From an uncultured Paracoccaceae bacterium (GTDB lineage Bacteria; Pseudomonadota; Alphaproteobacteria; Rhodobacterales; Rhodobacteraceae), in assembly GCA_947492585.1 (NCBI GenBank), contig CANLND010000004.1, positions 1 through 64,000 of the forward strand: a stretch of DNA of 64,000 bases, written 5' to 3'. The translations under genes and the position numbers were made by a program. Positions 54,576 through 63,232 of this stretch are shown one piece after another; position 1 is the stretch's first letter; the number at the start of each line of letters is the position of its first letter. The notes beneath the pieces were generated by a model, which did not search any database, had not been told where the DNA came from, and saw nothing but the letters and a program-made list of their open reading frames with translations.

Positions 54576-57287
54576 ATGAACCCCACTGAGATCTTCGAAG
54601 CCCTTGAACAGATCTCTGACAAGCCGTTCAGCGCTGAAGAATTTCCCTTCGAGTTTGCCCAGGCCACCGATGTCGCCCAAGCGGCGATTGCCAAGCTGCG
54701 CAATGGCACAACCAACAAGTCGGATCAGCCTGGTGGTGTCCTGGTAAACAAAAAGTTCCACTTTGCGCCAGCCATGGCCGGATTGGCCGATGTTACCCTG
54801 GAGGCCCTGCGAAACTCCCAGAAGACCGCCACCGCCAAACCGGCGATCCTGATTGCCACCGATGGCGAAATGGTGGCTGCCCAGCAACGGGTCAGCGGAG
54901 AGACCTTGCATTGCCGTTTTGACGAGATCGGGGACAAATTCGGCTTCTTCCTGCCTGCTGCGGGCAAGGAACGCTATGAGGCAGCCGAAGAAAACCCGAT
55001 CGACGTCAAAGTCACCGCCAAACTGGCCAAGCTTTATGACGCACTGGTTCGCAAGAACCCGGATTGGGCCAGTGATGAACGTCGGCATGAGATGAACCAG
55101 CTGATGATGCGGCTGATCTTCTGCATGTTTGCCGAGGATGTGGGCATCTTCCCCGACAACCAGTTCAGTCAGATCCTGTTCAACCATGCGGGCAACAAGG
55201 GCGAGGAAGCACGCGAGGTGATTATCGCTTCCTTCACCGCTATGAACCAACCCAAGGACAAGCGCAGCGATCTTCCTGCCTGGGCGGGTGACCTGGAATA
55301 TGTGAACGGCGGGCTATTCGCGGGATCCATCGACGCGCCTGTCTTTGACGTGACCGCCTATCGCTATCTGCGCGATGCCTGTGATGAGGATTGGCGCGAG
55401 ATCAATCCGGACATCTTTGGCTCCATGATCCAGTCGGTGGCTGATCCAAAACAGCGCAGCGAGCTGGGGATGCACTACACCTCGGTGCCCAATATCATGA
55501 AGGTGATCGGGCCGCTGTTCCTGGATGACCTCGATGGTGAGATCGACAAGGTCTGGGAACGGCCCAATGGCCTGCGCAGGGTGCTGACGCGGATCGAGGG
55601 GATCCGGGTGTTCGACCCCGCCTGTGGGTCAGGCAACTTCCTGGTCGTATCCTACCGTCAGCTACGCGAACGCGAGATGCGGATCCTGGAACGGCTGGAG
55701 GAGCTGACAGCGGAGAGCACGAAAGAGATGTTCTCGGCCGTGAAGATCGCCAATTTCCACGGGATCGAGATCACCGATTTTGCGGCCGAGACCGCCAAGC
55801 TGGCGCTGTTCATCGCCGAATATCAGGCTAATGCGGTTTTCAAAGAGGTCTTTGGCCAGGGCCCGGCCAGCCTGCCGCTGCGTGAGAGCGCCCATATCGT
55901 TTGTGACAATGCTCTGCGTGTAGATTGGGAAGAGGTCTGTCCACCTCCTGGAGAGGGAGAGGAGGTCTTCATTGCGGGCAATCCGCCATTCCTCGGATCG
56001 ACATATCAGAACAAAGAGCAAAAAGCTGATCTTGCCTTTGTGTTCAAGGAGCACGTGAAGAACTTCGCAGCTTTCGATTTCGTAGCAGCATGGTTTTTCA
56101 AGGCGTCACGATTTATTCGCGGATGCGATGCTAAGGCTGCGTTGGTGTCCACCAATTCCATTTGCCAAGGTTATTCCGTGGCAGCACTCTGGCCAACCAT
56201 CCTTGGTTCGGAGCTGGAGATTGGCTTCGCGCACAGAGATTTCAAATGGCGCAATAATGCATCTGCAAATGCTGCGGTGATTTGCTCGATCGTGGGTATT
56301 CGAAATGTGGAAAGGCAAGCCAAAAGGCTAATCGTCGACACCATCGAAACTGCGGTGGCAAATATCAATTCGTATCTTGTTGGCGGGCCAATTGTCTATG
56401 TGCAAGGCACTCGGCAGGCTCTGTTCGACCTTCCAAACATGGACTACGGAAACAAACCTGTTGAAGGTGGCAATCTCATAGTCAGTGAGGCAGAGAAGGC
56501 TGACTTGATCACCAATGATCCACGAATTGAACGATTTCTGAGGCCCTTCATGGGGTCACAAGAGGTCACCAAGGGATTTCGGCGCTATTGCTTCTGGATC
56601 ACCAACGAGACCCTGAACGAAGCGCTTTCGATTCCCGAAATCGCGGAACGGGTGGAAAAGGTAAGAGAGTTTCGCGAAGGAAGCCCTGATGCATACGTTC
56701 GTGAAAAGCTTCTTCCGCTTTCCCATCGTTTTAAGCAGGTGTTCGAAGCCAAAGACCATCTTTTTATCATCCCTCGGCACACAGGTGAAAACAGGCATTA
56801 CCTTCCGGCGGCCCGCTTGGATTCAGAGGTCATTTGTTCAGATGCGGCAATGGCACTCTACGATGCTCCGGACTGGACTTTCGCCCTGTTTTCGTCGCGC
56901 ATGCACATGATCTGGATTGCCACAGTCTGCGGTAAAATCAAAACCGACTACCGATATTCCAACACCTTGGGTTGGAATACCTTCCCGGTCCCGAAGTTCT
57001 CAGAGGATGAGCTTGAAGCCCTCAATGCCTCGGCTCGCAAGATTCTAAAGTGCCGCTATTCTCATTACCCGGCGACCATCGCCGAGCTCTATGATCCGGA
57101 CAAAATGCCCGACGACCTGCGCGCGGTGCATCGGGAGAATGATGAGCTGTTGGAGACCATGTATATCGGTCGGCCCTTCCGCAATGACACCGAAAGGCTG
57201 GAGCATCTTTTCAAGCTCTATGCCGCCAAGATCAAACAGATTGAAAAACAGGCCGCGAATTCCAAACGCGGCAAAAGGAGCAAATAG
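54576..57287 (+). CDS. MmeI-like class I DNA adenine methyltransferase
   Basis: Large protein of 903 aa. N-terminal helical region (1-200) with KNPDW and MNQLMMRLIFCMFAEDVGIF, typical of the MmeI/Type IIG-like methyltransferase family. The methyltransferase domain follows: GMHYTSVPNIMKVIGPLFLDDL at about 298-318, SAM motif I VFDPACGSGNFL (about 345-356), HGIEITDFAAETAKLALF, and motif IV AGNPPFLGS (NPPF at 469-472), which marks an N6-adenine enzyme. A C-terminal half probably recognises DNA. I see no PD-(D/E)xK nuclease motif in the N-terminus, so restriction likely depends on its partners. It heads an operon with a helicase (0-base gap) and a GIY-YIG nuclease. ATG 54576 follows a weak CGGA; a TTG far upstream is unlikely. 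Confidence 0.85.
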   Translation: MNPTEIFEALEQISDKPFSAEEFPFEFAQATDVAQAAIAKLRNGTTNKSDQPGGVLVNKKFHFAPAMAGLADVTLEALRNSQKTATAKPAILIATDGEMVAAQQRVSGETLHCRFDEIGDKFGFFLPAAGKERYEAAEENPIDVKVTAKLAKLYDALVRKNPDWASDERRHEMNQLMMRLIFCMFAEDVGIFPDNQFSQILFNHAGNKGEEAREVIIASFTAMNQPKDKRSDLPAWAGDLEYVNGGLFAGSIDAPVFDVTAYRYLRDACDEDWREINPDIFGSMIQSVADPKQRSELGMHYTSVPNIMKVIGPLFLDDLDGEIDKVWERPNGLRRVLTRIEGIRVFDPACGSGNFLVVSYRQLREREMRILERLEELTAESTKEMFSAVKIANFHGIEITDFAAETAKLALFIAEYQANAVFKEVFGQGPASLPLRESAHIVCDNALRVDWEEVCPPPGEGEEVFIAGNPPFLGSTYQNKEQKADLAFVFKEHVKNFAAFDFVAAWFFKASRFIRGCDAKAALVSTNSICQGYSVAALWPTILGSELEIGFAHRDFKWRNNASANAAVICSIVGIRNVERQAKRLIVDTIETAVANINSYLVGGPIVYVQGTRQALFDLPNMDYGNKPVEGGNLIVSEAEKADLITNDPRIERFLRPFMGSQEVTKGFRRYCFWITNETLNEALSIPEIAERVEKVREFREGSPDAYVREKLLPLSHRFKQVFEAKDHLFIIPRHTGENRHYLPAARLDSEVICSDAAMALYDAPDWTFALFSSRMHMIWIATVCGKIKTDYRYSNTLGWNTFPVPKFSEDELEALNASARKILKCRYSHYPATIAELYDPDKMPDDLRAVHRENDELLETMYIGRPFRNDTERLEHLFKLYAAKIKQIEKQAANSKRGKRSK

Positions 57288-59360
57288 ATGGCTCAGATGC
57301 TCAATGTGACCTACGGGCGCTCAAAATCCTCGACCAACGCCATGGGCATGCGCGAAATGCAGGCGCGGGCCTATGCGGCGCGGGCGGCGCAATTTCTGCT
57401 GCTGAAAGCTCCTCCGGCGGCTGGGAAAAGCCGTGCACTGATGTTCATCGCGCTCGACAAGATGCGCCATCAGGCCCGTGAAAAGACCATCGTCTGCGTG
57501 CCAGAAACCTCGATCGGCGGGTCATTCCGCTCGACGGATCTGACCAGCTATGGGTTCGAGGCGGACTGGGAGGTCGAGGATAAGTGGAACCTTTGTCTGA
57601 CCGGGGATGACGCCCAGGACCGCAAGGTGAAGGCCTTTGTTGAGTTCATGGCCTCGGACGCAGAGGTGCTGGTCTGCACCCATGCTACCTTCCGCTTTGC
57701 CTATGACAAGGTGGTCGAGGATCAGGGGATTGAGGCGTTTGACGATTGCTTCATCGCGGTGGATGAATTCCATCATGTCTCGGCGTCGGATCACAACCGC
57801 CTGGGCGTGATCTTGCGGGCCCTGGTGGCGCGGGAGAAATGCCACTTGATGGCGATGACCGGCAGCTATTTCCGTGGCGACGCGGATCCGGTTCTACGTC
57901 CGGAAGATGAGGCCAAGTTCACCACGATCACCTACAGCTACTACGAACAGCTGGAGGGCTATGAGCACCTCAAGGCGCTTGGAGTGAATTATCAGTTCTA
58001 CAAGGGAAATTATACCAACGGCCTCGAAGGCGTGCTGGATCCGGCGCAAAAGACCATCATCCACATTCCTCACCGTGGCTCGTCTGAGGCGTTCGATGAC
58101 AAGAACAACGAGGTCGGGAAGATCATGGATTTCCTCGGCAAACACGTCGGGCGGGAGCCGGAAACCGGATTTGATCTGATTGAGTTGCCGGACAGGCGGA
58201 TTCTGAAGATTGCCGACCTCGTGGATGACGGACCGGGGCGCAGCATCGTCAAGACGGCCCTTTCGCGCGAGATCAAAGGCGCGAATGGCAAGCGGGATGA
58301 TGCGGCGGATCGCGCAAAGGTGGACATCATCATCGCGCTTGGCATGGCCAAGGAAGGGTTTGACTGGGTCTGGTGCGAACATGCGCTGACCATCGGGTAT
58401 CGGTCATCACTGACCGAGATCGTGCAGATCATCGGCCGGGCCACACGCGACGCTCCAGGCAAGCCACGTGCAGTCTTTACCAACCTGGTAGCAGAACCGG
58501 GGGTAGAAACCGGCGTTGTGTCCGACGCAGTCAACGACATGCTCAAGGCGATCTCAGGCTCGCTGCTGATGGAGCAGGTGCTGGCCCCGAACTTCAAGTT
58601 CTACCGCCGCGAAGACGGGGATGTGCGAGAGCCCGTGCAAACCGATGGGCAAGGCAACGTCATGATCGGCATCAAGGGCTTGATTGAGCTGCCCACTAAG
58701 CGCGCCAAGGAAATCTGCGAACAGGACATGCAGGACCTTCTTGCCGCGGCCTGTCAGGCCATGGACAAGCGCGTTCTGGCACCTGACACGGCCCCAGAGG
58801 TCGCCACCCAGATGATTCTGACCGACATCATCGAAACGCGCTATCCGGACCTCAGCGACGAAGAAACCGAAAGCGCGCGTCAGCATCTTGCAGCGCACAT
58901 GAACATCCAAACCCTTGCCCGTCGGGAAGTGGAGCATGGAATGGCAGAAGCCGCTGCGGTTTTTGAAGGCAACGAGACGGGAACTGAAGACAAGGGCGAA
59001 GCGGAAACAGACAGCGCTCCGAACACGCTTCTCCAGATGGTAAAGAAGTTCATCAACGTGCGAGAGATTGACGTCGATCTTATCGACAGCGTGAACGCCT
59101 TCCACGAACGGTTCGAAGTCGCTTCAAAATCACTGGATGCGCAGCTGTTGCAGCATGTGCAGTCCGCCATGGTTGCAATCCGAGTGGCCATGACGGAGGA
59201 AGAAGCGCGAACGCTTTGGCCACGGATCAAGGCATTTCGGGCTGCAGAGGGGCGTGAACCCTCTCTGAACGCGCCAGATGCTTTGGAAAAGCGGATGGCC
59301 GAGGCGTTAGCTTGGCTCAAAACGCAGAAAGCCAAACGTATGCGGGAAGGGGTACAGTGA
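57288..59360 (+). CDS. SF2 DEAD/DEAH-box-type helicase of a defence-like operon
   Basis: Superfamily 2 helicase of 690 aa. Walker A is APPAAGKS (41-48), motif II is DEFHH (159-163), motif III-like MTGSYFRG is at 190-197, motif V includes MAKEGFDW (353-360), and motif VI is QIIGRATRD (380-388). The DEFH box is used by restriction-related and DNA-repair helicases. Residues from about 500 form an extra helical and acidic region without known domains. Start ATG directly follows the methyltransferase stop (TAGATG), and the stop overlaps the start of the GIY-YIG gene (TGATG), so all three are co-translated. Confidence 0.88.
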   Translation: MAQMLNVTYGRSKSSTNAMGMREMQARAYAARAAQFLLLKAPPAAGKSRALMFIALDKMRHQAREKTIVCVPETSIGGSFRSTDLTSYGFEADWEVEDKWNLCLTGDDAQDRKVKAFVEFMASDAEVLVCTHATFRFAYDKVVEDQGIEAFDDCFIAVDEFHHVSASDHNRLGVILRALVAREKCHLMAMTGSYFRGDADPVLRPEDEAKFTTITYSYYEQLEGYEHLKALGVNYQFYKGNYTNGLEGVLDPAQKTIIHIPHRGSSEAFDDKNNEVGKIMDFLGKHVGREPETGFDLIELPDRRILKIADLVDDGPGRSIVKTALSREIKGANGKRDDAADRAKVDIIIALGMAKEGFDWVWCEHALTIGYRSSLTEIVQIIGRATRDAPGKPRAVFTNLVAEPGVETGVVSDAVNDMLKAISGSLLMEQVLAPNFKFYRREDGDVREPVQTDGQGNVMIGIKGLIELPTKRAKEICEQDMQDLLAAACQAMDKRVLAPDTAPEVATQMILTDIIETRYPDLSDEETESARQHLAAHMNIQTLARREVEHGMAEAAAVFEGNETGTEDKGEAETDSAPNTLLQMVKKFINVREIDVDLIDSVNAFHERFEVASKSLDAQLLQHVQSAMVAIRVAMTEEEARTLWPRIKAFRAAEGREPSLNAPDALEKRMAEALAWLKTQKAKRMREGVQ

Positions 59361-60559
59361 TGCCAAGACCCACCCTTGATGACATCTTCGCCGAGCCGGA
59401 CAAGTTTGGCCTTCTACAAGTCGCCCCTCAGAAGCAGGCTGTGTCGAAATCTGACGGCGGGACAGCTGTGCTCAGCGACGTTACGCGGTTTTTCGAACAC
59501 CACTGCCGTCTGCCGGATTCCGACGCCGAAGACCACGAAGAAATGCGCCTCGGAACCATTTGGGACAAATTGAGGCAAGCCCCGACCCAGGACATGCTGG
59601 AGGCGGACACGCTGGGCCTTTTGACAGCACCCGAGCCTGCACAGCTGAACTGGCGTGACGAACCCGCAGAATATGATGTCCCGGACAGTCTGGATGACAT
59701 TTTTGCGGATGATGATCTTGAAGTGCCTGCGGAGTTCTCGGACCTCCGTCACGTCACCCCGTCGGCTGAGAGGCACCAGCCTGACCACCGGGCCGAGTTC
59801 TTCCCCTGCTCCGATTTCGACCAATTCGAGGCGAAGTTTTCGAAAATTCAGGCCGCTTTGGAAGCGGGTGAGCGTACAACAAAGATCGTTGAGAAATGGG
59901 CGATTATTGAACCTGTTGCTGGGGATGTTTTCATCCGAAATGGGCTTTTGTGCCTCGTGGTTGAACGGATGCGCAAATCTTCCGGCGGACTTTCCCAGGA
60001 AGACCGGCTGCGCATCGTGTTGTCCAACGGCACAGAAAGCGACCCTATGGTTTCTTCGTTTCGCAAAGCGCTGAACGACGACAAAACGGCCCGTTCCGTT
60101 CAGAAAGTCGGGTTGGGGCCGCTTGATCCTGAATGGGAGGCTGACCAGCTGGCCGTTGCCGGAACGATCTATGTTGCAAAATCCCGATCCGATGATCCAA
60201 ACATCCGGCCGCACCGCGATATTCTTCACAAAATCGGAGTAACCAGCCAGGACGTGAAACGACGGGTAGCCGACGCAAAAAACGACCCGACCTTCCTACT
60301 GGCCCCTGTAGAGGTCGTTGCCACTTATCAACTGGCGAACCTTCCAAGAGAAAAGGTCGAGAACCTACTGCATCGTTTCTTCGAAGCCGCCCGCCCAGCG
60401 GAACTCTTTATTCTGGATCGCTTTGGCAAGAAGGTGCATCCCAAAGAGTGGTTTTTTGTCTTGCCGGAACATGTGAGCCAGGCAGCGAAGCTGATACAGC
60501 GACAAAAGCTTCATTTATACCAATACAACCCCAAAAGTCAGGCAATCGAGAAGAAATAG
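59360..60559 (+). CDS. GIY-YIG nuclease-domain protein of the operon
   Basis: Protein of 399 aa. An acidic N-terminal half (1-150) contains two copies of an LDDIF motif (TLDDIFAEPDKFGLL at 5-19, SLDDIFADDDLEVP at 110-123). A C-terminal GIY-YIG domain has GTIYVAKS (268-275, GIY), LHKIGVTSQDVKRRVADAK (289-307, YIG with the catalytic Arg) and ENLLHRFF (E334, metal-binding Glu), ending with PKEWF. The start is the ATG overlapping the helicase stop. It is the likely nuclease of the three-gene module. Confidence 0.82.
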   Translation: MPRPTLDDIFAEPDKFGLLQVAPQKQAVSKSDGGTAVLSDVTRFFEHHCRLPDSDAEDHEEMRLGTIWDKLRQAPTQDMLEADTLGLLTAPEPAQLNWRDEPAEYDVPDSLDDIFADDDLEVPAEFSDLRHVTPSAERHQPDHRAEFFPCSDFDQFEAKFSKIQAALEAGERTTKIVEKWAIIEPVAGDVFIRNGLLCLVVERMRKSSGGLSQEDRLRIVLSNGTESDPMVSSFRKALNDDKTARSVQKVGLGPLDPEWEADQLAVAGTIYVAKSRSDDPNIRPHRDILHKIGVTSQDVKRRVADAKNDPTFLLAPVEVVATYQLANLPREKVENLLHRFFEAARPAELFILDRFGKKVHPKEWFFVLPEHVSQAAKLIQRQKLHLYQYNPKSQAIEKK

Positions 60560-60591
60560 CGCTCGAACAGCCTGGAAACCAAGGTATCAAG

Positions 60592-60801
60592 ATGTTTCGA
60601 CAAGAAGTAACAATCCTGAACTTCAAGGCGATTGAAAAACCGTGGAAGCCATCGACAGCAACGAGGCACTGCGTGAAACTGTTAGGGCATAGCCTCATGG
60701 CGCGCGATTTCGAGCGTCAGGTCGCCGAATTCCAGATCCGCGCAGCCGTCCTTAACGGCCACACCGCGCTCGGCATACCGGTCACAGAACCCACAGGATA
60801 G
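60592..60801 (+). pseudogene. 3' fragment of an IS5-like transposase
   Basis: The last 45 residues, LLGHSLMARDFERQVAEFQIRAAVLNGHTALGIPVTEPTG, match the end of DDE transposases of IS elements common in Roseobacter genomes, as I recall them. The N-terminal 400 or so residues are missing. The reading frame merges upstream with unrelated sequence next to the GIY-YIG gene. It is a remnant left by an IS near the right end of the element. Confidence 0.5.
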
Positions 60802-60863
60802 GTGCCTCCGGGGACAGGGAAGGTCCGCGCTTCAGGCTCTTTGCGCAACAAATCCCTCTGGAT

Positions 60864-61262
60864 TTATCTCAGAGGAACAAGGCCTTTTCGCACCAGTTTT
60901 CTCCGCTTCGAACTGCATTCCTCATGGGCGCTGCTAAAATGTGGAGTTTCGAGGAGTTCCAAGAAAAAGTGAATATTACCGTTGTCCGCAAAAGTTTCAG
61001 CTCCGTTCCCAAATGCAGGTAAGGTGCTCACTTTTCCGCGCATCTTAGACAGGACATGCTGCGGCTCGTATCGGTCCGGATCATGTGCCGTGATTTCCCA
61101 AAGGCCAATATTTTTGCCTCCGACCGAATGAGTATAGATGGTGATTTCGTTCGGGGGATCACCTTCGCACATGTCGGGATACAGTTCCGCGATTGCTGAG
61201 CGCCATGCCGCGATTTTTTATAGATCTGCAATGATCGCTTTGTTAGCGCTTGTGAGATCCAT
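60864..61262 (-). pseudogene. hypothetical protein with early stop
   Basis: Reading starts MDLTSANKAIIADL, then TAA at codon 15, then KIAAWRSAIAELYPDMCEGDPPNEITIYTHSVGG on to a stop at 60864. A CAA-to-TAA nonsense change would restore 131 codons. ATG at 61172 (MCEGDPPNE) may still allow a shorter product. No family recognised. It is preceded on the same strand by another small frame at 61392-61535. Confidence 0.4.
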
Positions 61263-61391
61263 CAGAGCTTATTGCCAAAGTACGCAACCAGAAAACGGAC
61301 GCAGTCTTCAGAACCTCTGAGGCCCTCACGGGTGGCTCGGCCAGCGCTCTGCTCAGTAGAGCCCGCGCGGTTCTGAGGTTCGAAATTCTGT

Positions 61392-61535
61392 TCAACTAAT
61401 TTTCTCCTCGTTGTGCTGCCACTTGTCATCGCACACAATGTAAATTGGCCCCTGTTGTTGGTGATCAAGGAAAACGCAAAATGTGAGGGACGAATGATCC
61501 CCCGTAATTGCCAGATCAGCATCGTCATCAAACAC
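61392..61535 (-). CDS. small hypothetical protein
   Basis: Frame of 47 codons from GTG 61535: VFDDDADLAITGDHSSLTFCVFLDHQQQGPIYIVCDDKWQHNEEKIS. Composition (acidic, with D/N/S) is protein-like. No ATG or good ribosome-binding site is seen, so it may be a truncated gene whose start was lost. The 51-bp repeat at 61453-61503 lies in it. Family unknown. Confidence 0.35.
   Translation of the reverse strand: MFDDDADLAITGDHSSLTFCVFLDHQQQGPIYIVCDDKWQHNEEKIS
61453..61503. repeat. 51-bp direct repeat, copy 1
   Basis: Starts TGTTGTTGGTGATC and ends GATCCCCC. The same 51 bases recur without mismatch at 63091-63141. The pair encloses the second RTX gene. Here it lies inside the small frame on the minus strand. 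Confidence 0.8.
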
Positions 61536-61756
61536 AAGATGGCCAGCTATATATAAAACCCCTTCCTCTTACCCAAGCAATAGCACAAGGGAAGGTTGAG
61601 GACACTGAACAAAGACTTCCATTCTAACTTGAACTACTTTCCCTCACCGCACCTTTCAAAGGTATGGATAACCCGACTCATAAGTAAATCCAGGCGCACG
61701 CTATACGCGTACAAGCGAACATTCGCACAAACCATTGATTACAAGGTGGATCTTCT
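61504..61756. other. upstream region of second RTX gene
   Basis: AT-rich DNA without a gene; probably contains the promoter of the RTX gene at 61757, which has an AAGGTGG 7-9 bases before its ATG. Confidence 0.4.
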
Positions 61757-62863
61757 ATGCGTGATATCTCTAACCTGCCCGGTCAAACATTGCTATCTGA
61801 AATGCAAGGCGGGGATTTTAGCTTTGCAAAAGAAAACCTAATTAGCCAGTTTGGCGGTTCCAACGCGAGCGATCCATGGGTGATCGCGGGACAAACCTAC
61901 ACTCAAAGCCTTTCCATCAATTACTATGACGCCGCTTCAGCATCAGATGGTCTGGTCGACAATACCGGCTGGAATCGGAAACTTGTCTTCCTCGGCAACA
62001 ATCTGGAATTCAATTCAGATGGGTTTCCGACATCTGGCGATATCGAAGCAATCGTATTCATGAATGTTCATGAACAAGTCCTGGTTGGGGCAATTGACCT
62101 TGAAGGAGTGTCCGCAGCTGACTTCTACGCAGCATGGAGCAGCAACACTTTGAGCGACGATACCACCTTTCTCAACTCCATCTTTGATTCCGACGACCCA
62201 AATGGCGACTTGATCACAGGTACTACTGGCGACGATGTGATCAACGGAACAACCGCAGATAACATGATCGAAGCGGGCACTGGAAACGACTCAGTTGACG
62301 GCGGCGCGGGAAACGACACCATTTCTGGCGCCGGAGGTCGTGACCTTCTTCGTGGAGAGGAGGGCAACGACAAGCTCTTTGGCAACAGTGGCAGCGACAA
62401 ATTGGTCGGTGGGACTGGCGGAGACGTGCTGAAGGGCGGTGGCGGGCGCGACAAGCTCTTTGGCAACAGTGGCAGCGACAAATTGGTCGGTGGAACTGGC
62501 GGAGACATGCTGAAGGGCGGTAGCGGGCGCGACAAACTCTTGGGGGGAAGTGGTACAGATTACCTAAAAGGCGGCAGAGGTAACGATAAATTAGACGGAG
62601 GTGCTGGCAACGACAGACTCGTCGGAAATGCTGGCGCAGATGACTTTATATTTTCATCTGGGTTGGACCTCGTGCAAGATTTCGGGAGCCGCGATCAAGT
62701 GGACTTGCGAAAAGCCGATGGCATCGACGATTATGACGACCTCATCGCAAACCATATCCAGCAAGGCGGCGACGGAGTTATTATTGTAGATAACGACGGA
62801 GACGAGATGACTTTGTACGGAATCGATATCGCCGATCTGGATCAAGGCGATTTCATTTTCTAA
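61757..62863 (+). CDS. RTX-type calcium-binding protein of the element
   Basis: Protein of 368 aa. The N-terminal 155 residues form a non-repetitive domain (MRDISNLPGQTLLSEMQGGDF..WVIAGQTYTQSLSIN..FFLGNNLEF-type text), and from about 155 to 315 it has RTX repeats (GTGNDSVDGGAGNDTI). It ends in a probable type I secretion region (DGVIIVDNDGDEMTLYGIDIADLDQGDFIF). An 81-bp segment (62369-62449) is directly repeated (62450-62530) with three base changes. It lies inside the element and is flanked by 51-bp direct repeats, so it may have been acquired separately. No secretion genes are near. Confidence 0.75.
   Translation: MRDISNLPGQTLLSEMQGGDFSFAKENLISQFGGSNASDPWVIAGQTYTQSLSINYYDAASASDGLVDNTGWNRKLVFLGNNLEFNSDGFPTSGDIEAIVFMNVHEQVLVGAIDLEGVSAADFYAAWSSNTLSDDTTFLNSIFDSDDPNGDLITGTTGDDVINGTTADNMIEAGTGNDSVDGGAGNDTISGAGGRDLLRGEEGNDKLFGNSGSDKLVGGTGGDVLKGGGGRDKLFGNSGSDKLVGGTGGDMLKGGSGRDKLLGGSGTDYLKGGRGNDKLDGGAGNDRLVGNAGADDFIFSSGLDLVQDFGSRDQVDLRKADGIDDYDDLIANHIQQGGDGVIIVDNDGDEMTLYGIDIADLDQGDFIF
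62369..62530 (+). repeat. 81-bp tandem duplication in RTX gene
   Basis: Two adjacent 81-bp units (62369-62449 and 62450-62530) differ at three positions; each encodes 27 residues, DKLFGNSGSDKLVGGTGGD(V/M)LKGG(G/S)GR. This points to a recent internal duplication of RTX units. Confidence 0.9.
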
Positions 62864-62900
62864 AGCAGCGTTCAGCCAGACCCATTCAAAACAACTTAGC

Positions 62901-62928
62901 AAGCCTGCAACGAACAGTTGCGGGCTTC
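62901..62928 (+). terminator. hairpin after RTX gene
   Basis: AAGCCTGCAAC and GTTGCGGGCTT form an 11-bp stem with one G-T pair around GAACA. It lies 38 bp after the RTX stop; the T run is weak. Confidence 0.5.
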
Positions 62929-63000
62929 AACTTTCAGGTCGAAGCCTCGTTTTCTGCGCTTATATGGCAAAAAGGCATTCCAAAGGGCATACTAATGTAC

Positions 63001-63099
63001 GGGTAATCCCCCCATTTTTAATGGGGCTCAGCCGTAGAACTCACGCGGCTGTTTTTAGTTTCATAGCGGGTGTCATTCCACCGATGCCCATGTTGTTGG
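63001..63099 (-). pseudogene. IS3-family transposase 3' remnant with terminal repeat
   Basis: On the minus strand, from 63099 to the TGA at 63041-63043, the reading is NNMGIGGMTPAMKLKTAA, which matches the last residues of IS3-family OrfB transposases (N.GIGGMTPA.KL). The sequence beyond the stop (63002-63022), GTAATCCCCCCATTTTTAATG on the plus strand, looks like the terminal inverted repeat of such an IS. The rest of the IS is missing; the sequence upstream of the fragment is the 51-bp repeat, marking a breakpoint. Confidence 0.65.
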
Positions 63100-63141
63100 T
63101 GATCAAGGAAAACGCAAAATGTGAGGGACGAATGATCCCCC
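63091..63141. repeat. 51-bp direct repeat, copy 2
   Basis: Identical to 61453-61503 over 51 bases. It joins directly to the IS3-type transposase end. Copy 1 and copy 2 lie 1,638 bp apart and enclose the second RTX gene. Confidence 0.8.
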
Positions 63142-63232
63142 CAAAAGGAAACACCCCCCTTTGATCACGACCGGGGATGCGAAACTACAAAACTACAGAG
63201 ACTTACAAGGTGGGGTCTGTGACCAGGACGGA

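Noticed and set aside
54576-60559. DISARM, BREX or Type I restriction as the identity of the operon
   Set aside because: No DrmA/DrmB/DrmC, PglZ, BrxC or HsdS/HsdR-like genes are present, and the helicase has no fused nuclease domain.
46610-63232. CRISPR array or prophage in the element
   Set aside because: No regularly spaced repeats and no phage structural genes (capsid, terminase, tail) were seen; the mob and primase genes point to a mobilizable element.
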